A stretch of 64,000 nucleotides of DNA from CAZYFH01 sp964646815 (GCA_964646815.1 CAZYFH010000014.1:1-64000); one strand, 5' to 3'. Shown: positions 25,001-36,323, counted from the first letter of the stretch. The notes: a model not told the origin generated them from the letters alone. A program made the numbers and translations.

Positions 25001-27766
25001 CTAGAACGTCGTTCCGACGGAGAATCGGAATCCCCGATCTTCCTGGTCTATAAGTCGGTCGCTGTAGATGCCCTCCGGGTTTGGATTCCAGAAGTAGATG
25101 ATCCGGAACGGAACGTTCAACATCGGCATGAAGAAGCGCAACTCAACCCCGGTCGACGACCTGAAGTCATTCATCACAAACGAGTCTCCGAAATCCTGCA
25201 CCTGCCCGGCGTCGTAGAACGCGACAAGCCGTATCTCGTTGCTGAACAAGAACTGGTACTCCGCGTTGAACAGCAAGCTCTTGTTGCCGCCAACAAGGGT
25301 GCGACCGACGAACGTGGCTGTCGGATCGCAATCGGGAACCCCCCGGCAGACCAACTCCGGACTGGTTTCGGCAAACGTCGGACCGATGCGGCGGATGTCG
25401 TACCCCCGCACCGAGTACTCGCCACCGAGCCAGAGGCGCTCGAAAATGGGAATCTGATTCGGGTCGTCCGCCGCCAGATAGCTGTACTGACTGCGCATCC
25501 CGATGACGGTCTTAGACGTGTGCCGTACGTACCACGTCGCTTCGAGCATCGGTTTCATGAAGCTTGTGTTGCCACCCAGACCGGCCAGGTCGATGGAGGC
25601 CCGGAAACTGCGGCCCTCGGTCGGGAAGATGGGATGGTTGACCGTGTTCGTGAGAAACGACGGCGTCACCTTGCTGACGATGCGGCGCCCTCCCTGGCTT
25701 TGCATCAGCGCGTCCTGAAAGAACGGGTTGAAGGCCAGGAGCTCGGGGTTTTCCCCGAACCTCGGATTGAGGTCGCTGACGTGAGACGACTGCAGGCTGT
25801 AGGCAAAGAACATCCGCGTGAAGACCGCCAGTGGCCACCCGATCGTGAACGTGGCTCCAGTCGATTCCTCGGTAAAGCTACCGATCCACTCGACCCGACG
25901 CGAGAAGACCTGGGTGCCGAGCGACAGGGGACGCCCGAAAATGTACGGCTCGGTGAACGACACCATGTAGTTGCGCGTGCGCGACCCGTTCTGCAACATC
26001 ACGGCGAGCGTCTCGCCCCGGCCCATGAAGTTAGTCGTCTGGAACTGCACCTGCCCGAAGAACCCGTCGTACTGCGAGACGCCGGCGCCGAACGTTAACT
26101 GATTCAAGTTCGACTCGGCGAGGTTGAACGTGATGTCCACCTCGTTGTCGGCGCCCGCCTTCTGAATGTCGATGCCCTCTTCCTCGATCGGATCGAAGTA
26201 GCCGAGCTGATTCAACCGCCGCAGGCTGTACTTGAGTGCCTCGGTGTTGAAGACGGCCTTCTCGGCAAGCTGGAGCTCGCGACGAATCACCTCGTCGTGC
26301 GTCGTCCTGTTGCCGGAGAACTCGATGCGGTTGACAAAATACTGCTCGCCCTCCTGTACGCGAATCGTCACATCGACGACCGGACTGCCGTCAACCCGCA
26401 CCGGCCGCGCTTCGGCGCCCATCTCGACGCCATCGTCGCTCGCGTCTGCCGAACCGTTCCCGTGAAGCTCGCCGTTGCCGTGGCCGTTGCCGTTGCCGTT
26501 GGCCGCAGCATCAGCGTTCGTGCCAGGGACGGGCACATCCCGGCGGGCCAGCTCCGGCGCGAGCGTCATCTCGTAGTAGCCGAGCGAGCCGTAGAGCTCG
26601 CGAGCGTCATCGAACCCCTGCCGAATATCGCCTTCACTGTAAAACCCGCCCGGCTCGACGTCGTCGAAAATCGCGTTCAGGCCGTCCTCCAGCAGGATCT
26701 CGTTGCCGGAAAAGTTCAGCTCGCCGACCCGATACCGCTCGCCCTCGTCGATCGGAATTCGCAGGTTAATCTCGCGCGTCTTGCCGTCCTCCGAGACGTC
26801 CAGATACTCGATGTCCGGTTGACCGACGGTCGCGTTGATGTAGCCCTGATCGCGATAGTGGGCGACGATCGCCTCCGCATCCTCTTCAAACTCGCCTTCC
26901 TTGTAGGTGCCGCGCGAAGTCATCCAGGAGAGCCACCACTGCTCGCGGACTTTCTTCATCTTGCCCTTGAGGTCGCCGTCGCTCTCCGCGTTGTTGCCGA
27001 CGAACTCGATCTTTCGGATCTTGACCTTCGGCCCCTCCTTCATGTGGAACGCGAGCCGCACCAGCTTCGGACCGCCCGGTACCGGCTCGATGCTGTGGGT
27101 CACCTCGGAGGACTGGAATCCCTTGCCACGGAACATCATCTGGAGGACGTTCTTGACCTCCCGAATCGTGCCGGGATCGATGAAGGAGTCCATCCGGAGC
27201 TGGACCCCGCGGTCTCCCAGATTCAGGTCGATGTCCTCGCGCTTGAACTCTTCCGTGCCCTCGTACACGACGATCTTGAGGCGCTGGCGCTCCTCGAGGT
27301 TAAAGATGACGCGCTTGCCCTCGACGCCGTTCGGCCACGGATCGTCGACGACCTCGATCCACAGATCGCTCAGGAAGCCGAGATCCCAGAGCCGCTGGAA
27401 GTCTTCGAGAACGACCCGCTCGGTCGCCTCCGTATAGGGCACCCACTTGCCCTGCGCGGAATTGCTCAAGTGCTCGGTGATCTTCATGTAGTAGAGATAG
27501 GTGTCGTACTCGACGCTACCGATGTTGCCCTGCGTGGGGAACCTGAGCTCCACACCTCGCATCAGGGTCGGCGAGCCCCCCGGTGGGAGAGCCGCCGGCG
27601 GCAGGGGGGCCGGCTCAGACTCGCGCTGCCCGAAGATCGACGGTTGCTGCTGCCCCGGCTCGGCCGCAAGGGCGTCTGGAGCGCCGCTCGGGAGCAGGAT
27701 CGACGCCAGCGCAGCCGCCGTCACGAGATGAACTGTTCGCATAAGTGGGCTTCCAACAAACGACAC
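25001..27766 (-). CDS. bamA: Outer membrane protein assembly factor BamA
   Basis: The core of the outer-membrane protein insertion machine, 921 residues. A signal peptide is followed by POTRA domains (about 70-500) and a 16-strand barrel ending in the aromatic C-terminus FRFSVGTTF. The barrel signature VRGYDIRRIGP is present. The GTG at 27766 is preferred because GGAGG lies seven bases upstream; an ATG eight codons later is the alternative. Within POTRA 4 (about residues 413-457) there is an Asn-Gly/His-Gly repeat insertion encoded by a six-base microsatellite. Confidence 0.95.
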   Translation of the reverse strand: MSFVGSPLMRTVHLVTAAALASILLPSGAPDALAAEPGQQQPSIFGQRESEPAPLPPAALPPGGSPTLMRGVELRFPTQGNIGSVEYDTYLYYMKITEHLSNSAQGKWVPYTEATERVVLEDFQRLWDLGFLSDLWIEVVDDPWPNGVEGKRVIFNLEERQRLKIVVYEGTEEFKREDIDLNLGDRGVQLRMDSFIDPGTIREVKNVLQMMFRGKGFQSSEVTHSIEPVPGGPKLVRLAFHMKEGPKVKIRKIEFVGNNAESDGDLKGKMKKVREQWWLSWMTSRGTYKEGEFEEDAEAIVAHYRDQGYINATVGQPDIEYLDVSEDGKTREINLRIPIDEGERYRVGELNFSGNEILLEDGLNAIFDDVEPGGFYSEGDIRQGFDDARELYGSLGYYEMTLAPELARRDVPVPGTNADAAANGNGNGHGNGELHGNGSADASDDGVEMGAEARPVRVDGSPVVDVTIRVQEGEQYFVNRIEFSGNRTTHDEVIRRELQLAEKAVFNTEALKYSLRRLNQLGYFDPIEEEGIDIQKAGADNEVDITFNLAESNLNQLTFGAGVSQYDGFFGQVQFQTTNFMGRGETLAVMLQNGSRTRNYMVSFTEPYIFGRPLSLGTQVFSRRVEWIGSFTEESTGATFTIGWPLAVFTRMFFAYSLQSSHVSDLNPRFGENPELLAFNPFFQDALMQSQGGRRIVSKVTPSFLTNTVNHPIFPTEGRSFRASIDLAGLGGNTSFMKPMLEATWYVRHTSKTVIGMRSQYSYLAADDPNQIPIFERLWLGGEYSVRGYDIRRIGPTFAETSPELVCRGVPDCDPTATFVGRTLVGGNKSLLFNAEYQFLFSNEIRLVAFYDAGQVQDFGDSFVMNDFRSSTGVELRFFMPMLNVPFRIIYFWNPNPEGIYSDRLIDQEDRGFRFSVGTTF

Positions 27767-27968
27767 TGACGGACCTCCGGTTAGAAGTCTCCAGCTCTTA
27801 GTTTACGAGATCTTTGACGCCCCCCGCCAGATTTTGGCCGGGATCCGTGTCGCACCGCCGCCAGGCCGGCGCGTCCTGCACTTCGTCGCTCGTGCCCGGG
27901 GCACCGCCGCTAGCCAGGCGGGACGCGCACCCGCCCACGCCATCGGTTTCGCGATACCTGCGACTTTC

Positions 27969-30404
27969 CTATGCGAGCCGGCGGCCTTCCAGCTCCAGGC
28001 CGGCTGCGCGATAGGCCAGCACGCCGCCGTCGAGATACACCTCGACGTCGCCACGTTCGAGACGTCCGCGAATCAATTCCTCGGAGAGTGGGTCCTCGAC
28101 GTGGCGCTGTATGGCTCTCCGCAACGGCCGGGCTCCATAAGAGCGGTCCTTGCACGTGGTGTCGATGATCCAGTCCACGACGTCGGAGGTGAGCGAGATA
28201 CGCAGATCCCTTGCCACCAAGTTCTCGTTCAGCTGATCGACGAGCATCCGCATGATCTGCCGCAGATCGTCATCCGACAGCGCCTCGAAGACGATAATCT
28301 CATCGACCCTGTTCACGAACTCCGGATTGAACGTGCGCTTCACTTCGCTGAGCACCATGTCGGAAACGCTGCGTTGAATCTCGTTCGCGTCCGTGGATTG
28401 AAATCCGACCGACGCTTTCTTCTGAATATAGCGGGCACCGATGTTCGACGTCATGATGACGATCGCGTTCTTGAAGTCGACTCGGTTACCCAGCCCGTCC
28501 GTCAGGTGCCCGTCTTCGAACACCTGCAGCAGGATGTTGAACAGGTCCGGGTGCGCCTTCTCGATCTCGTCGAGCAGCACGACCGAGTATGGGTGCCGCT
28601 TGACCTTCTCAGTCAGTTGCCCGCCTTCTTCGTGGCCGACGTATCCGGGAGGGGATCCGATCAACTTCGATACCGAGTGCTTTTCCATGTACTCGGACAT
28701 GTCAAAGCGGATCAGCGCCGTCTCGCTCGCGAACAGGAAGTTAGCGAGGGCCCTGGCCAACTCCGTCTTGCCCACGCCGGTCGGCCCCAGAAAGACGAAG
28801 CTCCCCACCGGTCGATGCGGCGACTTGAGGCCGGCGCGGGAGCGACGGATGGCGCGGGCGAGGGCGGAAACCGCCCGCTCCTGGCTGATGACGCGCCGGT
28901 GCAGGTCCTCCTCCATGCTGAGCAACTTGGCGCTCTCATCCTGGTTGATGGAGGTAAGTGGCACCCCAGTCCACTTCGACACGACCTCGTCAATGTCCTG
29001 TTTGCCGACCTCGATTGCGTGTGCGCCGGTTTTGACGTCGAATTTCTCGCGCACGAATTGCAGGTTCTCCCGCGCGAGGACCTCCTGCTCACGAAAGAAC
29101 TGTGCCCGTTCGTAGTCTTTCTGGGCGGTCGCGTTTTCCATCTGCTCGACCGCCACGCGAATACTCTTGTTGATCTCGCTGAACTCCTCGCTGTAGCCCG
29201 CCTCGCGAAGCTTGGCGCGCGACCCAGCCTCGTCGACCAGGTCGATCGCCTTGTCCGGCAGGAAGCGATCCGTGATGTAGCGACTTGACTGATACACAGC
29301 CGCTTCCATCGCGTCAGACGTGTAGGTGACGTGGTGATAGCTCTCGTACCGGTCTTTGATGCCGTTGAGGATTTCGAGTGACTCGGCCTCGCTCGGCGGC
29401 TCGACCTTGATTGCCTGAAACCGTCGCTCGAGCGACCGATCTTTCTCGATGTACTTGCGATATTCAGCTGGCGTCGTCGCGCCGATGCAGCGGATCTCTC
29501 CGCGAGACAGCGCCGGTTTTAGAATATTGGCAGCATCGAGGGACCCCTCGGCCGACCCGGCGCCCACCAGGGTGTGGAGTTCGTCGATGAAGACGATGAT
29601 GTTCGGGTTCTCGGTCAGCTCCTTCATGATCGCCTTCAGGCGCTCTTCGAACTGACCACGGTATTTCGTGCCGGCGACGATCAGTGAGATATCGAGCGCC
29701 AGCAGCCGTTTGTCGGCGAGGAAGTGCGGCACGTCACCACGCACGATTTTCTGGGCCAGCCCCTCCACGATGGCGGTCTTGCCGACACCAGGCTCACCGA
29801 TGAGCACGGCGTTGTTCTTGGTACGACGGCAGAGCACTTGCTGTACACGCTCGACCTCGAGCGTCCGGCCCACCAACGGGTCGAGACCGTTCTTCATCGC
29901 AACGTCCGACAGGTCACGGCTGAACTCCGCCAACAGCGGCGTTTCCTTGACCCGCGTCAGGGTCGTTTTCTCGTTCAGCAGCTGCACGATATCCTCACGC
30001 ACCGTGTTCAACCGCATGCCCTTTTCGGACAAAATGGTCGAAGCCACCGAGCGCTCCTCTCGGAGAATTCCCAGCAGAAGATGCTCCGTCCCGATGTAGT
30101 TGTGCAACAGCCGGTCGGCTTCCTCGGCCGCAAACTGCAACACGCGCTTGGTCTCGGTGCTAAACGGGATCTCGACGGACGTCGACACCTTCTCGCGAAA
30201 GACGGTACGGCCTTCGATGTCCTTCCGGATGTTCTCGAGCGCGAGATGGGACCGGGCGAAAATCCGACTCGTGAGGCCCTTGCCTTCCCGGATCAGCCCG
30301 AGCAGGAGATGCTCGGTCTCGATGGAGATGCTGCCGAGTTGACTCGCTTCGTAGCGGGCGAAGAACAATACACGCCGCGCTCGTTCTGTGTATCGCTCAA
30401 ACAT
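27969..30404 (-). CDS. clpC: ClpC-type AAA+ protease ATPase subunit
   Basis: An 811-residue class I Clp/Hsp100 unfoldase that feeds substrates to ClpP. Two Clp_N repeats (ERYTERARRVLFFARYEA onward), first Walker A GEPGVGKT, a UVR motif in the middle domain (NATAQKDYERAQFFREQE), second Walker A GPTGVGKT, then the D2-small domain. The ATG at 30404 (MFERYTERARRVL) matches the family start; the longer frame upstream is not conserved. Monocistronic in appearance. The 200-bp 3' gap to bamA has no visible gene. Confidence 0.95.
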   Translation of the reverse strand: MFERYTERARRVLFFARYEASQLGSISIETEHLLLGLIREGKGLTSRIFARSHLALENIRKDIEGRTVFREKVSTSVEIPFSTETKRVLQFAAEEADRLLHNYIGTEHLLLGILREERSVASTILSEKGMRLNTVREDIVQLLNEKTTLTRVKETPLLAEFSRDLSDVAMKNGLDPLVGRTLEVERVQQVLCRRTKNNAVLIGEPGVGKTAIVEGLAQKIVRGDVPHFLADKRLLALDISLIVAGTKYRGQFEERLKAIMKELTENPNIIVFIDELHTLVGAGSAEGSLDAANILKPALSRGEIRCIGATTPAEYRKYIEKDRSLERRFQAIKVEPPSEAESLEILNGIKDRYESYHHVTYTSDAMEAAVYQSSRYITDRFLPDKAIDLVDEAGSRAKLREAGYSEEFSEINKSIRVAVEQMENATAQKDYERAQFFREQEVLARENLQFVREKFDVKTGAHAIEVGKQDIDEVVSKWTGVPLTSINQDESAKLLSMEEDLHRRVISQERAVSALARAIRRSRAGLKSPHRPVGSFVFLGPTGVGKTELARALANFLFASETALIRFDMSEYMEKHSVSKLIGSPPGYVGHEEGGQLTEKVKRHPYSVVLLDEIEKAHPDLFNILLQVFEDGHLTDGLGNRVDFKNAIVIMTSNIGARYIQKKASVGFQSTDANEIQRSVSDMVLSEVKRTFNPEFVNRVDEIIVFEALSDDDLRQIMRMLVDQLNENLVARDLRISLTSDVVDWIIDTTCKDRSYGARPLRRAIQRHVEDPLSEELIRGRLERGDVEVYLDGGVLAYRAAGLELEGRRLA

Positions 30405-30571
30405 CCACCCATCCAGACCGGTCGAACCGCCCGCACGCGAAGGGCGCCCCCGCATCGCGATTATAGGGCATCGCCCGTCGGACGCCAATTCTGGTTCTTG
30501 CCCAATATCAAGCACTTAGCGGGTGAACCGGACGGTCACACTGGGTTGGGCTGACCTTCTGGGTACGCCGA

Positions 30572-31246
30572 TCAGGCGGGGCGGAGCTGGCCGTTCTCGA
30601 GGCACAGCATGCGGTCGCACCTGGCCGCGAGTCGTTGATTATGCGTCGCGATGACCGACGTGAGCCCATGGCGTGCATGGATCTCGCGGAGCAGTTCGCA
30701 CAGCGCATCACCGGTCGGCTCGTCGAGGTCGCCGGTCGGCTCGTCCGCAAGCAGCAACGCGGGGCGCATCACCAGCGCCCGCGCCACAGCCACCCGCTGC
30801 TGTTCGCCGCCGGAGAGCATGCCCGGTCGGTGTGCCAGCCGGTCGCCCAGACCGACCTGCGCGAGCAGCGACTCAGCGCGCACGCGCGCTTCGTCGGATG
30901 GGAACCGGGCAATACGCATCGGCATCTCCGCGTTCTCGACGGCGCTGAACTCCGGGAGCAGATGATGGAACTGAAACACGAACCCGATGTGACGGTTGCG
31001 AAACGCGACCAGCTCGGACTCCGTCAAGCCGGTGACCTCGGTGTCCCCAACACGCACGGCGCCGTGATCGGCTCGGTCCAGCCCGCCGACCAGATGCATG
31101 AACGTGCTCTTGCCGACGCCCGAGGCACCAACGATCGCGACCATCTCGCCGACTTCGACCGCCAGATCGAGCTCGCGCAACACCGGTAGCGAACGGCCGC
31201 CGACGTGATAGGCCTTCGCGAGCTCTGAAATCTCAAGAAACGGCAC
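30572..31246 (-). CDS. lolD: Lipoprotein-releasing ABC transporter ATPase LolD
   Basis: A 224-residue ABC ATPase. Walker A GASGVGKST, Q-loop in VFQFHHLLPEFSA, signature LSGGEQQRVAVARAL, and Walker B LLLADEPTGDLDEPTGD, where the DEPTGD unit appears twice in a row. The MacB/LolD-type sequence and the adjacent LolE-type permease point to extraction of lipoproteins from the inner membrane. Lies 107 bp after lolE, with heptamer repeats between them. Confidence 0.9.
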   Translation of the reverse strand: MPFLEISELAKAYHVGGRSLPVLRELDLAVEVGEMVAIVGASGVGKSTFMHLVGGLDRADHGAVRVGDTEVTGLTESELVAFRNRHIGFVFQFHHLLPEFSAVENAEMPMRIARFPSDEARVRAESLLAQVGLGDRLAHRPGMLSGGEQQRVAVARALVMRPALLLADEPTGDLDEPTGDALCELLREIHARHGLTSVIATHNQRLAARCDRMLCLENGQLRPA

Positions 31247-31255
31247 GGAATGAAG

Positions 31256-31310
31256 TGCTTAGGGCTTAGCGCGCCATGAGTCTTGAGCCTTGAGCCGTAC
31301 GCCCTGGGAC
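31256..31310. repeat. Heptanucleotide repeats between lolE and lolD
   Basis: Seven-base steps can be read as tgcttag/ggcttag and then gagtctt, gagcctt, gagccgt. They occupy much of the 107-bp gap between two genes that should be co-transcribed. No coding sequence seen. Confidence 0.5.
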
Positions 31311-31353
31311 GAGTTGTCAGCCATACGCCTTCAGCCCTGCGTCTGGGGCAGCA

Positions 31354-32589
31354 TTATTGATACCGAAGCGCCTCAGCCGGATCCAACCGCGACGCCCGCC
31401 GTGACGGGTACACCGTGGCCGCGAAGCAGATCAGCATTGCCGCGATGATGACGACGATGAAGTCGAGAGTCTCCACAGTGAACGGTAAGTACGGAATCTG
31501 GTAGAACTCCATTGGCAGCCGCAGCAAGCGATACCGGTCCATCACCGTCGAGATGACGTACCCGCCGGCCGCTCCCGCAGTCGTCCCGATCGCGCCGATG
31601 ATGACCCCCTGGAGGACGAAAATGGCCCGGATCGTGCCCGACGATGCGCCCATGGTCTTCAGGATTGCGATGTCGCGGCTCCGCTCCATCACTAGCATGA
31701 TGAGTGACGCGACGATGTGGAGTGCGGCCACGAGGACAATCAGTCCGATCGCGATCGAGACCGCTGTCTTCTCCAGCCAGAGCGCCGAAAAGAGCGCCTC
31801 GTTCAGCCGCGACCAGTCTTCGGTCATATAGGCGGGTCCCAGGATGTCGGGGATCGAGTCGGCCACCTCTCGCGACGCGTACAGGTCGTCGACCCGTAGC
31901 TCCATCATCTCGACCTTGTCTTTGTTGAAGATGCGCTTGGCGACGTCGAGCGTAACGAAGGCGTACGTCGTGTCGTATTCGAGGAGCCCGAGGCTGAAGA
32001 TGCCGACGACCGCAAGCCGCCTGGGCCGTGGCAACACACCCATGGGCGACGCCGACCCAGCAGTAGTCAGGAGCGTCACCTCGTCGCCGACGAACGCGCC
32101 GAGTTTCTCGGCGAGGCCCTGTCCGAGCACGATGCCACCCATGACACGATCGTGTGGCTTTTCAAGCTCTGCGAGCGCACCGTGCCGCACCGATGCCGCA
32201 ACTTCGGTGACGTCGGCCTCGAGGACCGGGTCGATCCCCTTGACGTTGATGAACTCGTCGGCGTGGCGCGTGCGCACTAGCGCTTTCCCCTGGATCGACG
32301 GCGCGGCCGCCAGCACCCGCGGCACCTCGCGGAGGCGTTCGGCTTCGTAGTGGTAGTCCGCGAACCCGCCGTCGACCACCTTCCAGACGTAGACATGCGC
32401 GGCCGACCCCACGAGGCGGTCGCGGATGCCCTGCTCCATGCCGGTCATCAGGGCGAGCGCGATCACCAGCGCCATCACGCCCACCATGACGCCAACGATG
32501 GAGATCAGCGACGTACTGGCGATCGAAGCCTGTTTGCGTCGTGCCAACAGGTATCGCGTCGCGATGTAGAGCTCGAACGGCACCTTCAT
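31354..32589 (-). CDS. lolE: Lipoprotein-releasing ABC transporter permease (LolC/LolE family)
   Basis: A 411-residue FtsX-type permease with four membrane helices (about 25-50, then three between 275 and 400) around a large periplasmic domain. The N-terminus FELYIATRYLLARRKQ and the C-terminal SRRASRLDPAEALRYQ are family hallmarks. Only one LolC/E-type gene is present, suggesting a homodimeric LolCDE-like complex. It lies 16 bp after lysS. Confidence 0.9.
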   Translation of the reverse strand: MKVPFELYIATRYLLARRKQASIASTSLISIVGVMVGVMALVIALALMTGMEQGIRDRLVGSAAHVYVWKVVDGGFADYHYEAERLREVPRVLAAAPSIQGKALVRTRHADEFINVKGIDPVLEADVTEVAASVRHGALAELEKPHDRVMGGIVLGQGLAEKLGAFVGDEVTLLTTAGSASPMGVLPRPRRLAVVGIFSLGLLEYDTTYAFVTLDVAKRIFNKDKVEMMELRVDDLYASREVADSIPDILGPAYMTEDWSRLNEALFSALWLEKTAVSIAIGLIVLVAALHIVASLIMLVMERSRDIAILKTMGASSGTIRAIFVLQGVIIGAIGTTAGAAGGYVISTVMDRYRLLRLPMEFYQIPYLPFTVETLDFIVVIIAAMLICFAATVYPSRRASRLDPAEALRYQ

Positions 32590-32605
32590 CGTAGCGTCGC
32601 TGTCC

Positions 32606-34117
<1,512 letters not shown>

Positions 34118-34134
34118 GTTGGGTGGGTTATCCG

Positions 34135-34162
34135 AGGTTCCAGGTTTCGGGTTCAAGGTTCA
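34135..34162 (+). repeat. Heptamer array aggttc-n between nusB and lysS
   Basis: Four consecutive seven-base units (aggttcc, aggtttc, gggttca, aggttca). The same family of units recurs at 38509-38543. It lies in the short nusB-lysS spacer and accounts for the spurious N-terminal extension of the lysS reading frame. Confidence 0.7.
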
Positions 34163-34199
34163 CGGATTGGCGCGGTGATACGTCGCTGTCAGACGCGAG

Positions 34200-34655
34200 T
34201 CAGGTCTCCGGTGTGTCTTCCTGTTCGGCAATCTCACGACGCACGCTGTCGAGCACCCCATTGATGAAGGCCACGGCCTTGTCACCGCTGAACGTCTTGG
34301 CCAGCTCGAGCGCCTCGTCGATGACCACGAGCGGCGGCGTGTCAGCGCGAAGGAACTCGTAGACCGCCATTCGCAAGATCAGCCGATCGAGCACCGCCAT
34401 CCGGGACAGACGCCAGTTCCGCGCATGCGTCGCGATGAGGGGATCGATCTCCTCTGTGCGCGAGGCGGTACCGCGGGCAAGCCCCGTCGCGAAGGCCCGC
34501 CGCGACGCAGGCGCCGGGTGCACCGTCCAGTAGAGCTCGACGCCGTCGTCGACCGTGGCCTCCTCGGATCGTCCGATTTCCCACTGATACAGCAGCTGAA
34601 GCGCGGCTTCCCGCCCGCGATGCCGTTCGACGCGATGCGACGCGGTGGCGGTCAA
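34200..34655 (-). CDS. nusB: Transcription antitermination factor NusB
   Basis: A 151-residue all-helical RNA-binding protein that works with NusE (S10) at boxA sites in rRNA operons. Family marks are GREAALQLLYQWEIG at the N-terminus, then WRLSRMAVLDRLILRMAVYE and DEALELAKTFSGDKAVAFINGVLD. The start overlaps the ribH stop by ATGA, the common ribH-nusB arrangement. Confidence 0.95.
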   Translation of the reverse strand: MTATASHRVERHRGREAALQLLYQWEIGRSEEATVDDGVELYWTVHPAPASRRAFATGLARGTASRTEEIDPLIATHARNWRLSRMAVLDRLILRMAVYEFLRADTPPLVVIDEALELAKTFSGDKAVAFINGVLDSVRREIAEQEDTPET

Positions 34656-35143
34656 TCCGCCGCCCCGCCCCCCCTGGGGGGCAGGGCGCGCACGATGTTA
34701 GCGCTCTGCACCGCGGCCATCGCTGCCTCCCATCCCTTGTTCGTGGGCCCGTCACCGGCACGCGCCTGTGCCTCTTCCTGGGTGTTCGTCGTGAGGACCC
34801 CGAACGCGATCGGAACGCCGGTCGCCTGTGACGCGGTCGTGATCCCGTGCGCCACCGCAGACGCGATGTAGTCGAAGTGTGGTGTCTCGCCCCGGATGAT
34901 GCACCCGAGACAGACGAGCGCGTCGAAGGCCTCCGATTCCGCGGCGCGCCGCGCGACGAGCGGAATCTCGAACGCGCCTGGCAACGTGATCACCGTCACC
35001 ATCCGCGCGTTGGCGAGGGACAAGGCGGCGAGGGCGGCCTCACGCAACGGGCCAGTCACCGACGCGTGATACGCCGACACGATGACACCGATGCGCAGGC
35101 CGGACGCGTCGCCCGCGCCATCGATGACCGGGCTGTCCTTCAT
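34652..35143 (-). CDS. ribH: 6,7-dimethyl-8-ribityllumazine synthase
   Basis: Penultimate step of riboflavin synthesis; 163 residues. Substrate-binding and family motifs are VSAYHASVTGPL, TLPGAFEIPLVA, CLGCIIRGETPHFDYIASAVAHG, PIAFGVLTTNTQEEAQAR and NKGWEAAMAAV. Overlaps both neighbours (enoyl-CoA hydratase upstream, nusB downstream). No FMN riboswitch was noticed. Confidence 0.95.
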   Translation of the reverse strand: MKDSPVIDGAGDASGLRIGVIVSAYHASVTGPLREAALAALSLANARMVTVITLPGAFEIPLVARRAAESEAFDALVCLGCIIRGETPHFDYIASAVAHGITTASQATGVPIAFGVLTTNTQEEAQARAGDGPTNKGWEAAMAAVQSANIVRALPPRGGGAAD

Positions 35144-35922
35144 GACCCCGTGAAGCTCGGCCGTCGCTTCTCAAGAAAGGCGCGGGTCCCCTCGCGCCAA
35201 TCCTCGGTTCCGGCGGCAAGACCGAAGAGCGACGCCTCGAGCGCACACCCTTCCCGAAGCGACATCTGCATCCCGTCGTGGACGGCCTCAAGAATGTGCC
35301 GCGCGGCGACCGGCGCCTTGGACGCCAGCACCTCAGCCAACGACCGGGCCTCGGTCATGAGCGCGTCAACCGACACGACGCGGTTGACCAGGCCAATGCG
35401 CCACGCCTCCTCGGCGGAGACCGGCTCGCCGGTGAGCATCAATTCCAGCGCCCTCCCACTGCCGACGAGTCGGGATAGGCGCTGTGTGCCGCCATAACCT
35501 GGCAAGAGGCCGAGTGAAATCTCCGGTTGCCCGATCTTCGCGGTGTCGGCCGCAATCCGCACCGTGCAGGCCATGGCGACCTCGCAGCCACCGCCCAGGG
35601 CGTAACCGTTGATCGCGGCGATGACTGGCTTCCCCATCCGCTCGAGCGCATCGCACAGCGCCTGGCCGCGCTGCGCGAACGCCTGCGCCGACGCGGGCGT
35701 TAGTGTGGCGAGTTCGGCGATATCGGCCCCCGCCACGAACGCGCGGTTGCCGGCGCCCGTGAGAATCACCACCCGCACGTCCGCGTCAACAGCTAGCGCG
35801 TCCACTAGCTCCCGCAACTCTGTGACCGTCTCGACGTTGAGGGCGTTGCGGACCGACGGACGATTGATCGTCACGACGGCAATCGGACCGGTGCGATCGA
35901 CGGCGAGGTGCTCGTGTGTCAT
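35140..35922 (-). CDS. Enoyl-CoA hydratase/isomerase family protein
   Basis: A 260-residue crotonase-fold enzyme from the ATG at 35922. Oxyanion-hole segments AGADIAELATL and NGYALGGGCEVAMACTVRIA are present, as are the catalytic Glu region GQPEISLGLLPGYGGTQRL and the second Glu in that strand, typical of short-chain enoyl-CoA hydratases (EchA/FadB-like). Likely a beta-oxidation or branched-chain step. Both ends overlap neighbours by four bases, so it is embedded in the vanZ-ribH-nusB string. Confidence 0.9.
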   Translation of the reverse strand: MTHEHLAVDRTGPIAVVTINRPSVRNALNVETVTELRELVDALAVDADVRVVILTGAGNRAFVAGADIAELATLTPASAQAFAQRGQALCDALERMGKPVIAAINGYALGGGCEVAMACTVRIAADTAKIGQPEISLGLLPGYGGTQRLSRLVGSGRALELMLTGEPVSAEEAWRIGLVNRVVSVDALMTEARSLAEVLASKAPVAARHILEAVHDGMQMSLREGCALEASLFGLAAGTEDWREGTRAFLEKRRPSFTGS

Positions 35923-36323
35923 GGGTGTAACCGGTCGCGAAAAACTATACTCCACGCCCATACGGCCGTCGCGCCAGCCATCGCCCCGACCGTGTCGGCT
36001 ACGAGGTCACGCGCCTCGGGGCTGCGCCCGGGCACGAACGATTGATGCCATTCGTCCGTCAGGCCGTAGAGCGCTGAGACGAGGACCGTGGCTGCGACCG
36101 CCACGAACGTGACCTCCCGCCACCGCCCGTCAGTGATCCCGCGCAACACGAGCATGGCCAGCACACCATAGACCACGGCGTGCACGCCCACGTCCGGCAC
36201 GTTGCCGGGTGGCTGCGGGGGGCGCGACATCGAGGACACCCCGAAGATCACGGCCATCAGTGCCACGGCTGGCCCCCAGGACCATATGGCGCGCCGGATC
36301 CCGACGCGGGGCGACGGTGTCAC
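35919..36323 (-). CDS. VanZ-family membrane protein
   Basis: A 134-residue protein with a VanZ-like pattern of four helices: WSWGPAVALMAVIFGVSSM, then VHAVVYGVLAMLVLRG, VTFVAVAATVLVSALYGLTDEWHQSFVPGR and a final helix near VADTVGAMAG. The conserved DEWHQ-x-FVPGR block is intact. Its function is unknown outside VanZ's role in low-level teicoplanin resistance. The GTG start at 36323 overlaps the TGA of the small upstream gene (GTGA), which fixes the start better than the longer open frame does. Confidence 0.82.
   Translation of the reverse strand: MTPSPRVGIRRAIWSWGPAVALMAVIFGVSSMSRPPQPPGNVPDVGVHAVVYGVLAMLVLRGITDGRWREVTFVAVAATVLVSALYGLTDEWHQSFVPGRSPEARDLVADTVGAMAGATAVWAWSIVFRDRLHP

Noticed and set aside
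26297..27769. Long open frames opposite bamA, clpC and dnaK on the plus strand
   Set aside because: They are antisense shadows expected at this GC content; the minus-strand proteins have clear family motifs.
27780..27968. Small gene in the bamA-clpC gap
   Set aside because: Open frames there extend into clpC in antisense and show no start signal, motif or membrane segment.
34118..34156. TTG start of lysS at 34156
   Set aside because: The extra residues are translated from the heptamer repeat; the GTG at 34117 gives a normal-length enzyme.
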